A stretch of 64,000 nt of DNA from a virus. Where the stretch lies: the IMG/VR virus record IMGVR_UViG_3300036790_000317, positions 33,921 to 97,920 of that record. One strand, written 5' to 3'. The notes beneath the pieces are model-generated. The model was given only the letters and a program-made list of their open reading frames with translations. It had not been told where the DNA came from and made no database searches. Made by a program: the position numbers and the translations under genes. This document shows positions 32,844 to 40,174 of this stretch, in pieces. Positions within the stretch are counted from its first letter, which is position 1. Each line of letters starts with the position of its first letter.

Positions 32844-32914
32844 AGCGGACGACAGGGATCGAACCTGCGTTCCCAGCTTGGAAGGCTGGCACACTACCAT
32901 TGTGTTACGCCCGC
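32844..32914 (-). tRNA. tRNA-Gly(TCC)
   Basis: Acceptor GCGGGCG/CGTCCGC, stem CCAGC/GCTGG with loop CTTCCAA, T-loop TTCGATC, U73 as in Gly. Confidence 0.92.
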
Positions 32915-32923
32915 GAAGTGTCA

Positions 32924-32953
32924 GGAGACGACGGGCCGGCCGTCGCCTCCTGC
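32924..32953 (-). terminator. hairpin after the HU-like gene
   Basis: AGGAGACGACGG pairs with CCGTCGCCTCCT (one mismatch) around a five-base loop, just after the HU gene stop. No T-run follows on the minus strand, so read-through into tRNA-Gly(TCC) is likely; it may act mainly in mRNA stability. Confidence 0.45.
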
Positions 32954-32962
32954 CACAGGTCA

Positions 32963-33250
32963 TTACGCTTGGCTGCGGTCTGAGACGAAGGCCCTGAACG
33001 CGGCACCTGGCCGGAACTTCGGTATCACGGACGGGGCGACGTCGATCATCTGCCCCGTAGCCGGGTTCCGCGCGGTCCGTGCCGGGCGATGGTGCGCTTC
33101 GAAGATTCCGAAACCGGCGATAGATACCTTGGTACCATCGCTTACCGCGTCCATGATGGCGTTCAGCACCGCTTCGGTGCACCGTAGAGCCTCGGCTCTG
33201 CTGATGTCCAGCTCGTCAGAGACCACTTCTGTCAGCTCTCGTTTATTCAA
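32963..33250 (-). CDS. HU-like histone-like DNA-binding protein
   Basis: 95 residues from a TTG at 33250, which has GGAGAG 7 bases upstream and gives the family start MNKRELTEVV. The HU core is clear: KVSIAGFGIFEAHHRPARTARNPATGQ, then KFRPGAAFRAFV. The beta-arm TARNPATG, which grips DNA, is intact, and there is no lysine-rich actinobacterial HupB tail. It probably binds and bends phage DNA during packaging or transcription. The gene starts 37 bases after tRNA-Phe. Confidence 0.92.
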   Translation of the reverse strand: MNKRELTEVVSDELDISRAEALRCTEAVLNAIMDAVSDGTKVSIAGFGIFEAHHRPARTARNPATGQMIDVAPSVIPKFRPGAAFRAFVSDRSQA

Positions 33251-33286
33251 TGGATTACTCTCCAATCGGGGTGGCAATCACCACCG

Positions 33287-33359
33287 TGGCTCTCCCCCGG
33301 ATCGAACAGGGAACCTCACGGGCTTCAACCGTGCGCTCTTCCAGTTGAGCTAAAGAGCC
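33287..33359 (-). tRNA. tRNA-Phe(GAA)
   Basis: Acceptor GGCTCTT/GAGAGCC, stem CACGG/CCGTG with loop TTGAAGC, T-loop TTCGATC, A73. Confidence 0.92.
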
Positions 33360-33397
33360 TTGCAGTAGTTCACCGGCTATCAACGATAACAAGGCTG

Positions 33398-33550
33398 CTA
33401 GCGGTTGTCGTACTTTCGGCGTGGCCTCTTCCGCAAACCTACGGGCGGGGTGCCATGCGCTGGTGTCCCGCTGTTGCCACCAGTCTTACGGATTGTCTTC
33501 TTCGCGCTGCCACCTCTGGCGTATTTAAGACGCAGTTTGATCTCTTCCAT
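33398..33550 (-). CDS. small basic hypothetical protein
   Basis: 50 residues (MEEIKLRLKYARGGSAKKTI), ending in a basic RKRPRRKYDNR tail. Its ATG overlaps the stop of the 33550-33687 gene (TAATG), which supports both as a coupled pair. Likely binds nucleic acid; family not recognised. Confidence 0.5.
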   Translation of the reverse strand: MEEIKLRLKYARGGSAKKTIRKTGGNSGTPAHGTPPVGLRKRPRRKYDNR

Positions 33551-33687
33551 TACTTTACCTTCTTGTTTCCTCGGGCTTTCTTGTGCAGCTTGATCTTCCT
33601 GGACAGTCCCATACCGTGCTTGCCTGATTTCATAGCCCGGTGACGACGCTGCTTACGTGATATGGTATTGCCTTCATGTCGTGGCAT
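33550..33687 (-). CDS. small very basic hypothetical protein
   Basis: 45 residues from the ATG at 33687 (MPRHEGNTISRKQRRHRAMK), more than a third Lys or Arg. It resembles ribosomal or DNA-binding peptides in make-up. Ribosome-binding site weak. Coupled to the next gene by TAATG. Confidence 0.45.
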   Translation of the reverse strand: MPRHEGNTISRKQRRHRAMKSGKHGMGLSRKIKLHKKARGNKKVK

Positions 33688-33740
33688 TTTTCGGCTAGTT
33701 AAAGGCCAGCGCAGTGATGCCTCTAGATGGATTTTTCCGT

Positions 33741-33813
33741 CGGGGTAGGGTGACTTGAACACCCGGCCTCACGCTCCCGAAGCGTGCGCGCTTCCACACT
33801 GCGCCATACCCCG
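33741..33813 (-). tRNA. tRNA-Pro(CGG)
   Basis: Acceptor CGGGGTA/TACCCCG with the C1-G72 of Pro, stem CACGC/GCGTG with loop TTCGGGA, T-loop TTCAAGT, A73. Confidence 0.93.
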
Positions 33814-33832
33814 TAGGCTGCGTTACCAGCCG

Positions 33833-33908
33833 TCTGAGTGGCAGGGTTCGAACCTGCGGCCTCCTGGTCCCAAACCAGGCGCGCTGCCAAACTGCGCTAC
33901 ACCCAGAT
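33833..33908 (-). tRNA. tRNA-Pro(TGG)
   Basis: Acceptor CTGGGTG/CACTCAG, stem CCTGG/CCAGG with loop TTTGGGA, T-loop TTCGAAC, A73. Confidence 0.93.
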
Positions 33909-33942
33909 ATATCAGCAAAACAGTGGTTAGGCTATTGATGTG

Positions 33943-34013
33943 GAGATGACGCGGATCGAACGCGTTGCCTTCCGCTTGCAAGGCGGATGCTCTGCCAGTT
34001 GAGCTACATCCCC
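33943..34013 (-). tRNA. tRNA-Ala(TGC)
   Basis: Acceptor GGGGATG/CATCTCC, stem TCCGC/GCGGA with loop CTTGCAA, T-loop TTCGATC, A73. G3-T70 is the Ala identity pair. Confidence 0.93.
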
Positions 34014-34047
34014 TTGAACCCCCGGCTCACGGTTAACTGAGTGGAGC

Positions 34048-34053
34048 ATTATA
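34048..34053 (-). promoter_or_regulatory. possible promoter -10 box inside the tRNA array
   Basis: A perfect TATAAT on the minus strand, 35 bases before tRNA-Ala(TGC) and next to a small CACGG/CCGTG hairpin. No good -35 box at 17 bases, so this is weak. Confidence 0.3.
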
Positions 34054-34127
34054 CACGGAAAACCGTGATACCGAGGGAACTGCGCCAGGGAGGAAGGAAC
34101 ACGGCTGAATCATACTCCCCGGCAGCG

Positions 34128-34201
34128 TGGAGCTGGCCGGGTACGATCCGGCGACCTCTTCGTTGCGAACGAAGCGCTGCTACCAGCTGAGCTACAGCCC
34201 C
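34128..34201 (-). tRNA. tRNA-Ala(CGC)
   Basis: Acceptor GGGGCTG/CAGCTCC with G3-T70, stem CTTCG/CGAAG with loop TTCGCAA, A73. The T-loop is ATCGTAC, without T54. Confidence 0.88.
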
Positions 34202-34205
34202 AGAG

Positions 34206-34250
34206 GCGGGAAACTCGCTTACTACCCTATAGCAGCCAAGTTTCCCGCCA
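34206..34250. repeat. hairpin between tRNA-Trp and tRNA-Ala(CGC)
   Basis: GGCGGGAAACT pairs over eleven bases with AGTTTCCCGCC around a loop of about 22 bases. Function unknown; may guide processing. To 34374 the spacer holds a second, weaker CCCCGGC/GCCGGGG repeat and no gene. Confidence 0.5.
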
Positions 34251-34374
34251 GTATTGCATGATCATCCAGTTATGCCCCGGCCGCCCATGCTGGTCACCAG
34301 CTCGTTAGCGTCTGCCGGGGGGACGGTCGCCGGACCATCCGGCGCCTAGCCCGCCACCCTTAAGTTGTCTTGCG

Positions 34375-34447
34375 CTGGGGCGGAAGGATTCGAACCTTCA
34401 ACTTCCGGTTTTGGAGACCGGCGCTCTTCCAGTTGAGCTACGACCCA
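34375..34447 (-). tRNA. tRNA-Trp(CCA)
   Basis: Acceptor TGGGTCG/CGCCCCA with one T-C mismatch, stem CCGGT/ACCGG with loop CTCCAAA, T-loop TTCGAAT, G73. First gene of the leftward array. Confidence 0.92.
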
Positions 34448-34473
34448 ATGTGCTGTGTTCTGTGCATAAAACT

Positions 34474-34502
34474 ACTCTACTTTAGTGGCTACTACGCTGC
34501 AA
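34474..34502 (-). promoter_or_regulatory. probable promoter of the tRNA array
   Basis: On the minus strand TTGCAG, 17 bases, TAGAGT: a fair sigma-70/HrdB-type pair, 27 bases before tRNA-Trp in an AT-rich gap. The gap from 34448 to 34641 has no gene. Confidence 0.45.
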
Positions 34503-34641
34503 ATTTTTAATTCTCAAGATGTTAAAAAATACAGCGGCTACCATGCCGTACCTGACTGCACGTTCTAATGTACAGTCCGAAGCTAGGTCAGGCAACCACC
34601 TTCACAGACATGATGGCTGGCAGCTAGCCGTCGGCTGTGGT

Positions 34642-34677
34642 GCTGCCCCCGGCGCACTGAGGAACGCCGGGGGCAGC
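34642..34677 (-). terminator. strong hairpin after the lipoprotein gene
   Basis: A perfect 13-base-pair GC stem (GCTGCCCCCGGCG with CGCCGGGGGCAGC, 10-base loop), 8 bases after the stop of the 34685 gene. No T-run, so termination may be partial. Confidence 0.6.
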
Positions 34678-34684
34678 GGTCCTG

Positions 34685-35632
34685 TTACGGGTGTGACGGC
34701 GGGTTGCCGACATAGAAGTAGCAGGGGACCTTATCAGACTGGCAGGTGTTTACCAGATCTTGCATGCCGAGGAAGAAGTTGGCATCAGGACCATAAACGC
34801 CCTGTGCCGCCTTCAGCCGGGCTGCCGCAGCTTGCTGCTGGTAGCCGGCGGTGACTTCCTGATTATAGGCATTGATGATCGAGGTATCGACCGGGCGCAC
34901 CGAAGACACCACGAAGGTAAATGGCGCGCACTTGGATGCCGTCGAGCCAGGCCCGCAGAAGTACGGTGCTGACGACCCGTCGAGCTTGGCAATCTCCCTG
35001 GGCAGGAACGAAGCGATCTTGTCACCGTATGACGCCCACTCACCCTGGTCGGTCCACAGATCCGGGCCATACGATGCCATCGCATCACGGGTGGCATTGT
35101 CGATCGCCCGTGGCATGATCTCGCCGAGCATGGCAAGCCACCCTGGCGTAGATGACCTGGCGGCGTTCTGGACCTGGTTGTTGACCTGGGCGGTCAGCGA
35201 CGCACACCCGTACTTGAGGCAGAACGGCATGAAGCTGCTGATCATCTTGAGATTCTTGTCAGTGATCGCCGGGTTCAGCTCGAATGCCAGGTACGACCAG
35301 GTGTAATCGGCCATTCCTGGCGTGTTACCTGGTCCGTCACCAGTCAGTTCCGCTGACGGGTTGTTCCGGTCACCGTTAGATGGCGCCGTAACGTAGTTGC
35401 GCACGTCAGCAGGCAGATACCAGATGGTGTCACCACCTGGCACGGAGATATTCTGGCCAGGTTCAACGACCTGCTTGACCTGCTGGTTGGAGAACAGTCC
35501 CTTACCGGTGACAACGCCGTACTGCGCGATGGACGGCGCAACGGCACTGGAGCAGGCAGCAGCTGCTGCTGTTACTGCCGCCACGACCGTGATAGCTGCG
35601 CCGTGCCGGCGCAGCCGTTTGCTTACCTTCAT
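34685..35632 (-). CDS. lipoprotein, possibly SPFH/band 7-like
   Basis: 315 residues. A basic start (MKVSKRLRRHG), a hydrophobic stretch and Cys27 in AAAACSS form a lipoprotein signal. The rest contains GKGLFSNQQVKQVVEPGQ and a late helix INAYNQEVTAGYQQQAAAARLKAA, which recall SPFH/prohibitin-like proteins, plus Cys pairs that could form disulphides outside the membrane. AAGGAAGG precedes the ATG. It could change the host envelope, for example to exclude other phages; this is inference. Confidence 0.55.
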   Translation of the reverse strand: MKVSKRLRRHGAAITVVAAVTAAAAACSSAVAPSIAQYGVVTGKGLFSNQQVKQVVEPGQNISVPGGDTIWYLPADVRNYVTAPSNGDRNNPSAELTGDGPGNTPGMADYTWSYLAFELNPAITDKNLKMISSFMPFCLKYGCASLTAQVNNQVQNAARSSTPGWLAMLGEIMPRAIDNATRDAMASYGPDLWTDQGEWASYGDKIASFLPREIAKLDGSSAPYFCGPGSTASKCAPFTFVVSSVRPVDTSIINAYNQEVTAGYQQQAAAARLKAAQGVYGPDANFFLGMQDLVNTCQSDKVPCYFYVGNPPSHP

Positions 35633-35649
35633 CTGATTGCCTTCCTTGC

Positions 35650-35952
35650 TCAGTGGAGGTCCCTGGCCGCATCATGAGCGGCCAGGAGCTGGTCTCGCAC
35701 TCCTTGCGAGAACACTTCGTAAACGCTGCTGTGAGCTTCCATGTCACCGATGGTGGCATCGATAGCATCAGCCTGGGTCATGGCAAGAGCACGCATCCGG
35801 TCATACCGCTGTCCCGTGGCGCGGTAAGCATCACGGCGGGCCGTTATCATGGTTACGTACTTCCTGGCAGCCCAGATAAGCAATGCCATGACCCCGGCCA
35901 GGAATATAGCTGCCAGAATGGCCGGAACAATGACAACCTGAAAACTGGTCAT
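35650..35952 (-). CDS. small membrane protein
   Basis: 100 residues from the ATG at 35952 with GAGGAG upstream. One membrane helix at residues 5-28 (VVIVPAILAAIFLAGVMALL), then a charged helical cytoplasmic part. Lies just before the lipoprotein gene and may work with it. Confidence 0.6.
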   Translation of the reverse strand: MTSFQVVIVPAILAAIFLAGVMALLIWAARKYVTMITARRDAYRATGQRYDRMRALAMTQADAIDATIGDMEAHSSVYEVFSQGVRDQLLAAHDAARDLH

Positions 35953-36014
35953 GGCATCTCCTCTGCAGTTTTTCCTTCCTTCTTCCCTTTTTCTGTACTG
36001 TTTACATAACAAGC

Positions 36015-37796
36015 TTATTGCTCTGGCTCATTTTCGTAAACGATGGTGCTTGCCTCGGCTAGCGCCGGTGCGCGCTTCCAGTCCTGTGATACATCGATGA
36101 TCATGTCATCACCATCTGGCAGGGGCGTGCCGGTAATGCTGCCTGGATGATCAAGCATGCTCTTTCGCAGCCAGGTGCACACCCACCGGCCACAATCCAC
36201 CGAAATACCCTTGCCCCAGCCGGGCTGCAAGTTCTTGTCGTCCTTGACTGGCTCGATCAGCCAGTCGTCCGGGAACCCCATGACCCTGGCAGCTTCCCGG
36301 TGCGTGAGGTGCCGGTTGTCCGGGTGCCAGACCTGGGTCGGCCCGTGCCCGGTCATTACGTAGCCCGGGATGTCCCAGCGCCATTGCCGGGTCTGACTGT
36401 AGCCACCGACCTTGAAGTCTTTTTCGACAATAACCTTTTCCCGGGTCAGGTGTTCCATCCCCTTGACTTGAGAAGGATACTGCCATGCTTCGGGCAGTGA
36501 CCCGTGCATCTCGTAGTGCCGCTTGAGGACAGCATCGAACGGCTCTCCGGGCTCCCACGGCGTGGCATCCGTGATGGAATGCAGTCGCTCCTGCTCCCGC
36601 GGGGTGAGTGGCTGGGTCATGTGCCCGTCGACAAGTCCCGAGAGAGTACGCTGCCGATGACTCCACCAGGTTGGCGGGGCCGTGTATGGCTGCATGCCCC
36701 ATCCCAGAGGCTGGGTACGCAGGTCTTCTAGAGCGTCACCCAGCGTAGGCAGCCACTTCAGTGGCTCATGTTCGACGCCGAACGGGAACTTCGTGACGAC
36801 GAGGAAGTACCGGAGCCGGCGGGTGCAGCCGCCCAGAGACAGGTTGTTCTGGATAACATGAGTGACGAACCACTTCTGATCCGTGGCACGTTTCAGGCCA
36901 TCAGCAAGCGCCCGCATAAGTGGCAGCCCGATCTTGAATGCCGAGGTCACGGATTCCATGATAACAGCCTCGGGATTAACCTTGGCTGCGTACGTAAACA
37001 GATTCCGCATGCACTCGTTGATGGCGCTGTCGATACCACGGAAACTGCTCGGGCTCATGACCGAGAATCCCGAGCATGGCGGGTTGCCGACCACGAGCTG
37101 GGCACCACCTGAAGGTACTTCCCAGTCTTCGGGTGCTGAGGCTTGCCCCTCCCACCAGTTGCCGAGCACACCGCGGTTTGCTTCGCAGATGGCCATGCCA
37201 AAACCCGGTGGCCCTTCCTCGGCCTTGTGCACAAGCGTGAACCCGGCCTGGGTGGCGCCGACCGTAAACCCGCCAGCAAAACACTGGCAGTCGATGAACC
37301 GCAGGCTCGGAGGAGGGCCTTCAGGTTTCTGCCGAGGCGGGGTTCTGGGCCTGGCTAGCCAGTCTTCCAGCACCTGGATATGCTCTGGGCGAGGAATGCC
37401 GTCCAGTTTCAGGATCTGGCTGACCTTGTCGATGACCTCACCGACCTCATGGCCAGCTGGTGCCGTGACCTCACGCCCGTCGGGCAGCGTCACGGTAACA
37501 TCCTGCACCGGCCGCGGCTTTGCCTTGGCCGGTGACCGGTGCCTTACGGTCGGGCCTGCAGGTACCTGGTTTTCAGGTTTCACGTGGAAGTCATGTTTGG
37601 CCTGGTTAGCTCGGAACGTGACCTCGGCAGCATCAGGGTCTTCGCCTCTCGCTTTTGCCCACCGCCTGATCGCGGCCACGGCAAGATTCAGCCGGTGCTC
37701 GTCAGACAGCCTCGTACCGAGCCGGGCCTGCCTGATTTTTTCCCGGGTTTCTTCTGAGCGCTTAAGGCCCTTGCCTGCACCTGGTGCTCCGGTCAA
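36015..37796 (-). CDS. C5-cytosine DNA methyltransferase with NUMOD3-like N-terminus
   Basis: 593 residues from a TTG; the true start is uncertain. Residues 11-35 (KRSEETREKIRQARLG) match the NUMOD3 DNA-binding motif of homing endonucleases. The methyltransferase core follows from about residue 165: CFAGGFTVGA (SAM motif), GNPPCSGFS (catalytic Cys), MESV, GGCTRRLRYFLV (QxRxR-like), a long target-recognition region, and REAARVMGFPDDW. It likely methylates cytosine in phage DNA against host restriction. No cognate nuclease lies next to it. Confidence 0.82.
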   Translation of the reverse strand: MTGAPGAGKGLKRSEETREKIRQARLGTRLSDEHRLNLAVAAIRRWAKARGEDPDAAEVTFRANQAKHDFHVKPENQVPAGPTVRHRSPAKAKPRPVQDVTVTLPDGREVTAPAGHEVGEVIDKVSQILKLDGIPRPEHIQVLEDWLARPRTPPRQKPEGPPPSLRFIDCQCFAGGFTVGATQAGFTLVHKAEEGPPGFGMAICEANRGVLGNWWEGQASAPEDWEVPSGGAQLVVGNPPCSGFSVMSPSSFRGIDSAINECMRNLFTYAAKVNPEAVIMESVTSAFKIGLPLMRALADGLKRATDQKWFVTHVIQNNLSLGGCTRRLRYFLVVTKFPFGVEHEPLKWLPTLGDALEDLRTQPLGWGMQPYTAPPTWWSHRQRTLSGLVDGHMTQPLTPREQERLHSITDATPWEPGEPFDAVLKRHYEMHGSLPEAWQYPSQVKGMEHLTREKVIVEKDFKVGGYSQTRQWRWDIPGYVMTGHGPTQVWHPDNRHLTHREAARVMGFPDDWLIEPVKDDKNLQPGWGKGISVDCGRWVCTWLRKSMLDHPGSITGTPLPDGDDMIIDVSQDWKRAPALAEASTIVYENEPEQ

Positions 37797-37846
37797 CCTG
37801 TAATCACTTTCGCTTTGGCTGGCAGCGTGTTCCGGGCTGTCCCTGA

Positions 37847-38329
37847 TCAGGCCGTGATCGCTTTCTTCATCTCGCCTTGAATCAGGGCGAACTCGTCCTT
37901 GCCAATCAGGTCAGCCAGGAACCGGTTCATTTCTTCCTGCATCTGCTGGATCCAGTCGTTGGTGTCCTGATCAGACCATATCCTAGCACCTTCGGATGCC
38001 GGTCTTACCAGGGAAATGGGTGTGGTGTCCCGGATAATATCGACCGGCCACTCCGGGGCAATGGGGTCTGGGTGCAGGATCGCCGTGTGTGGTCCTTCGG
38101 GATAGTCCGTAACTGGCATGTCCGTGACGACGGCGACGATCGGCTGGGTAAATGGCTCGTCATCATCATGCGGGCGCATGCCTTCGACGTGCAGCGCCGC
38201 CATGGTATCGGTGTCGGCATTGATTTTCTGCTGTCGTTTTTTATACCAGTCGATGGTACTGATCGTTATGAGGATAGTAGATCCTGCGGCGCAGGCAGCG
38301 CCGGCTGTAAGCAAAAGATCACTTATCAT
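37847..38329 (-). CDS. membrane-anchored hypothetical protein
   Basis: 160 residues from the ATG at 38329 with AAGGAAGGA upstream. One N-terminal membrane helix (residues 3-22), then a soluble acidic domain with several Pro-rich turns. Family not recognised. The leader shares a GTACAGAAAA segment with that of the 35650 gene. Confidence 0.55.
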   Translation of the reverse strand: MISDLLLTAGAACAAGSTILITISTIDWYKKRQQKINADTDTMAALHVEGMRPHDDDEPFTQPIVAVVTDMPVTDYPEGPHTAILHPDPIAPEWPVDIIRDTTPISLVRPASEGARIWSDQDTNDWIQQMQEEMNRFLADLIGKDEFALIQGEMKKAITA

Positions 38330-38358
38330 AGTTCCTTCCTTTTCTGTACTTAGGTAAA

Positions 38359-39411
38359 TTATACATGCCTGGACATGACCGTGCTTAGCATGGTTTCCGT
38401 GGCTGCCTGCAGGCGCGCCGGCAGCCAGCACCCCGCACGTAGGGCATCTGCCTGGGCATCGGCCAGATCATAGAGCTGCCCGGTTGAGAAGCTTTCGATC
38501 TCGGCGACCGAGTACATGTACGGAGCGCCGAGCTGGGCATACTCACGCGAGTCCGAGAACAGCACAGACCGTGTCATCGCCGCATGCACGACCCGTTCCC
38601 GCCACCATCCGGCACCGAACAGCTTCCGGTATGGCTTGCTGAGCACGCCCCAGGAGTTTGCGTACGCCTCGACAACCTCACTGACTGGGACAAGTGTTTC
38701 CTTGCGGGTGTCTAGGCCGCCACCAAAGGAGAGAACAGGCCATGCAGCATGCTTCTGCCGGATGTCCTGCACGAAGTCCCGGTAGTCATGGATGCCGGCC
38801 ACGACCCACTGCCGCTGCCGGTCTCGCGGGTGCACCAGTCCGAATTCATGCCGGGGCATGTAGCTGACCGGATCCAGGAACCAGTACTCCTCGGCCGTCA
38901 CGATCCGCTTGTAGATTTCGCCGTCACCGAACCCGAACTTCGGCAAGATGACGGGCGGCAATCCCGTTTCGGTGAATCGAGACAGTACTCGAACCATCGC
39001 GTTCATGCCTTCCTCACTTGATGCCCAGGCATAATCCGGCCGGCGAGCATACACGTTCGGCCTGGTCAGGCGGCGGATGTCTCGCAGCGCAGACTTCGAG
39101 TTACCAGTAATCTGGTGCATCTCCCAGTCATCGATCATGCAGATGACCGGCTTCCGGTCCGTCAGCCAGTACCGGCTCAGCAAGCTGAACACGGGGAAAA
39201 TGTACTTGGCTGATACCGAAAACGGCGAGATAATCCCGGCGATAATGAGGTCGTACTCTTCAAGATCTTCGCCCGCTGTTACGTGCCTGTTATCGACATC
39301 ATGCCCGAGGTCTTTCAGCAACGGCACGAGACATTCACTGAGGATAACATACCCGGGACGTGGTGGGCTGCCACTTTGACCCAGCGTAAATCCGGTGCAC
39401 AAAATTTTCAT
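38359..39411 (-). CDS. glycosyltransferase-like protein (GT-B fold)
   Basis: 350 residues starting MKILCTGFTLGQSG. The two-domain layout, with an N-terminal Rossmann part (YDLIIAGIISPF, VICMIDDWEMHQ) and a C-terminal part with GAGWWRERVVHAAMTRSVLF and LGAPYMYSVAEIE, suits a GT-B enzyme with a nucleotide-sugar site. No ribosome-binding site is evident. A sugar-transfer role is likely; donor and acceptor unknown. Confidence 0.55.
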   Translation of the reverse strand: MKILCTGFTLGQSGSPPRPGYVILSECLVPLLKDLGHDVDNRHVTAGEDLEEYDLIIAGIISPFSVSAKYIFPVFSLLSRYWLTDRKPVICMIDDWEMHQITGNSKSALRDIRRLTRPNVYARRPDYAWASSEEGMNAMVRVLSRFTETGLPPVILPKFGFGDGEIYKRIVTAEEYWFLDPVSYMPRHEFGLVHPRDRQRQWVVAGIHDYRDFVQDIRQKHAAWPVLSFGGGLDTRKETLVPVSEVVEAYANSWGVLSKPYRKLFGAGWWRERVVHAAMTRSVLFSDSREYAQLGAPYMYSVAEIESFSTGQLYDLADAQADALRAGCWLPARLQAATETMLSTVMSRHV

Positions 39412-39423
39412 GGTTGTACGATA

Positions 39424-39684
39424 TCATCTGTGAGGGCTGAAGTCAGGCGTTCCGTCTTCGAGCGTAGGCATCGACCCAGGCAGGATGCGGAATGCTGGTG
39501 TGAGAACCTGATTGTGCGCGGCACAGACATCCTGCGCAAGGTGCATGGAATCCATGATTCCGATCAGCCAGTCCTGGTCACCGGGTTCCGGCCCAAGCTG
39601 AGCGTAGATGGCACGGTCATCTTCCCTACGTCCCGCTCGCCAGTACATCCGCCTGGCGCTCTCCTGCTGCCCGGTCGCGGTCAT
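39424..39684 (-). CDS. hypothetical protein
   Basis: 86 residues from the ATG at 39684 with AAGGAG upstream. It overlaps the end of the NTP-pyrophosphatase-like gene by 59 bases. Soluble, Met-containing helix DWLIGIMDSMHLAQDV. Family not recognised. Confidence 0.5.
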   Translation of the reverse strand: MTATGQQESARRMYWRAGRREDDRAIYAQLGPEPGDQDWLIGIMDSMHLAQDVCAAHNQVLTPAFRILPGSMPTLEDGTPDFSPHR

Positions 39685-40174
39685 ACTCAGTTCTCCTTCG
39701 TTCCTCACACCCCGGTGAGCAGAACCGCTCTCCGGTTTTCCAGGTGCGCACGGCACCTAGCAGGCCAGGCTCGTCAAGAGCCCGGCGGCAGTCCGGCCCG
39801 TCACACTTATCCGTGCCGTCATATCCTTCTTCCTGCCGCTGATAATTTCTGGCGTTCTTTCCTTCAAAAGCAGACATCAGCTCATCCGGGGTGATCCGGC
39901 CAGCAAGGCACAAGTTCAGCAGAAAGTGGGTAACGTCTACGATCTCGCCGAGGTACCGCTCTCGGTCTTTGAAATCTGGCGAGGCCGTAATCCACGGCTT
40001 CCAGTGTGTTTCGTTCAGGGCTTCATGCAGTTCATCTTCAAGGGCAAGGACGTTCCACCGGATGTACTCGATAAGAGCCTTACTATCCATCCGGTCAAAG
40101 TCATAACCCATCTGCTGCTGAAGTGACCCCTGCATCTCAAAGAGACGCACCAGCTGGTCGTATCCTGCCGTCAT
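39626..40174 (-). CDS. all-alpha NTP pyrophosphatase (dUTPase/MazG-like) with zinc-finger tail
   Basis: 182 residues. The helical core has ALEDELHEALNETHW and GEIVDVTHFLLNL, the ExxE...ExxD metal motifs of dimeric dUTPases and MazG-like enzymes. The C-terminal 60 residues carry CDGPDCRRAL and FCSPGC, a small zinc finger. It would hydrolyse dUTP or dCTP, in line with the ThyA-like and kinase genes at 52-54 kb. ATGA overlap with the gene before it. Confidence 0.72.
   Translation of the reverse strand: MTAGYDQLVRLFEMQGSLQQQMGYDFDRMDSKALIEYIRWNVLALEDELHEALNETHWKPWITASPDFKDRERYLGEIVDVTHFLLNLCLAGRITPDELMSAFEGKNARNYQRQEEGYDGTDKCDGPDCRRALDEPGLLGAVRTWKTGERFCSPGCEERRRTEYDRDRAAGERQADVLASGT

Noticed and set aside
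34014-34127. Tail of a tRNA-like sequence GGGGGTTCAA before tRNA-Ala(TGC)
   Set aside because: The apparent T-loop runs straight into the acceptor of tRNA-Ala and has no partner strands.
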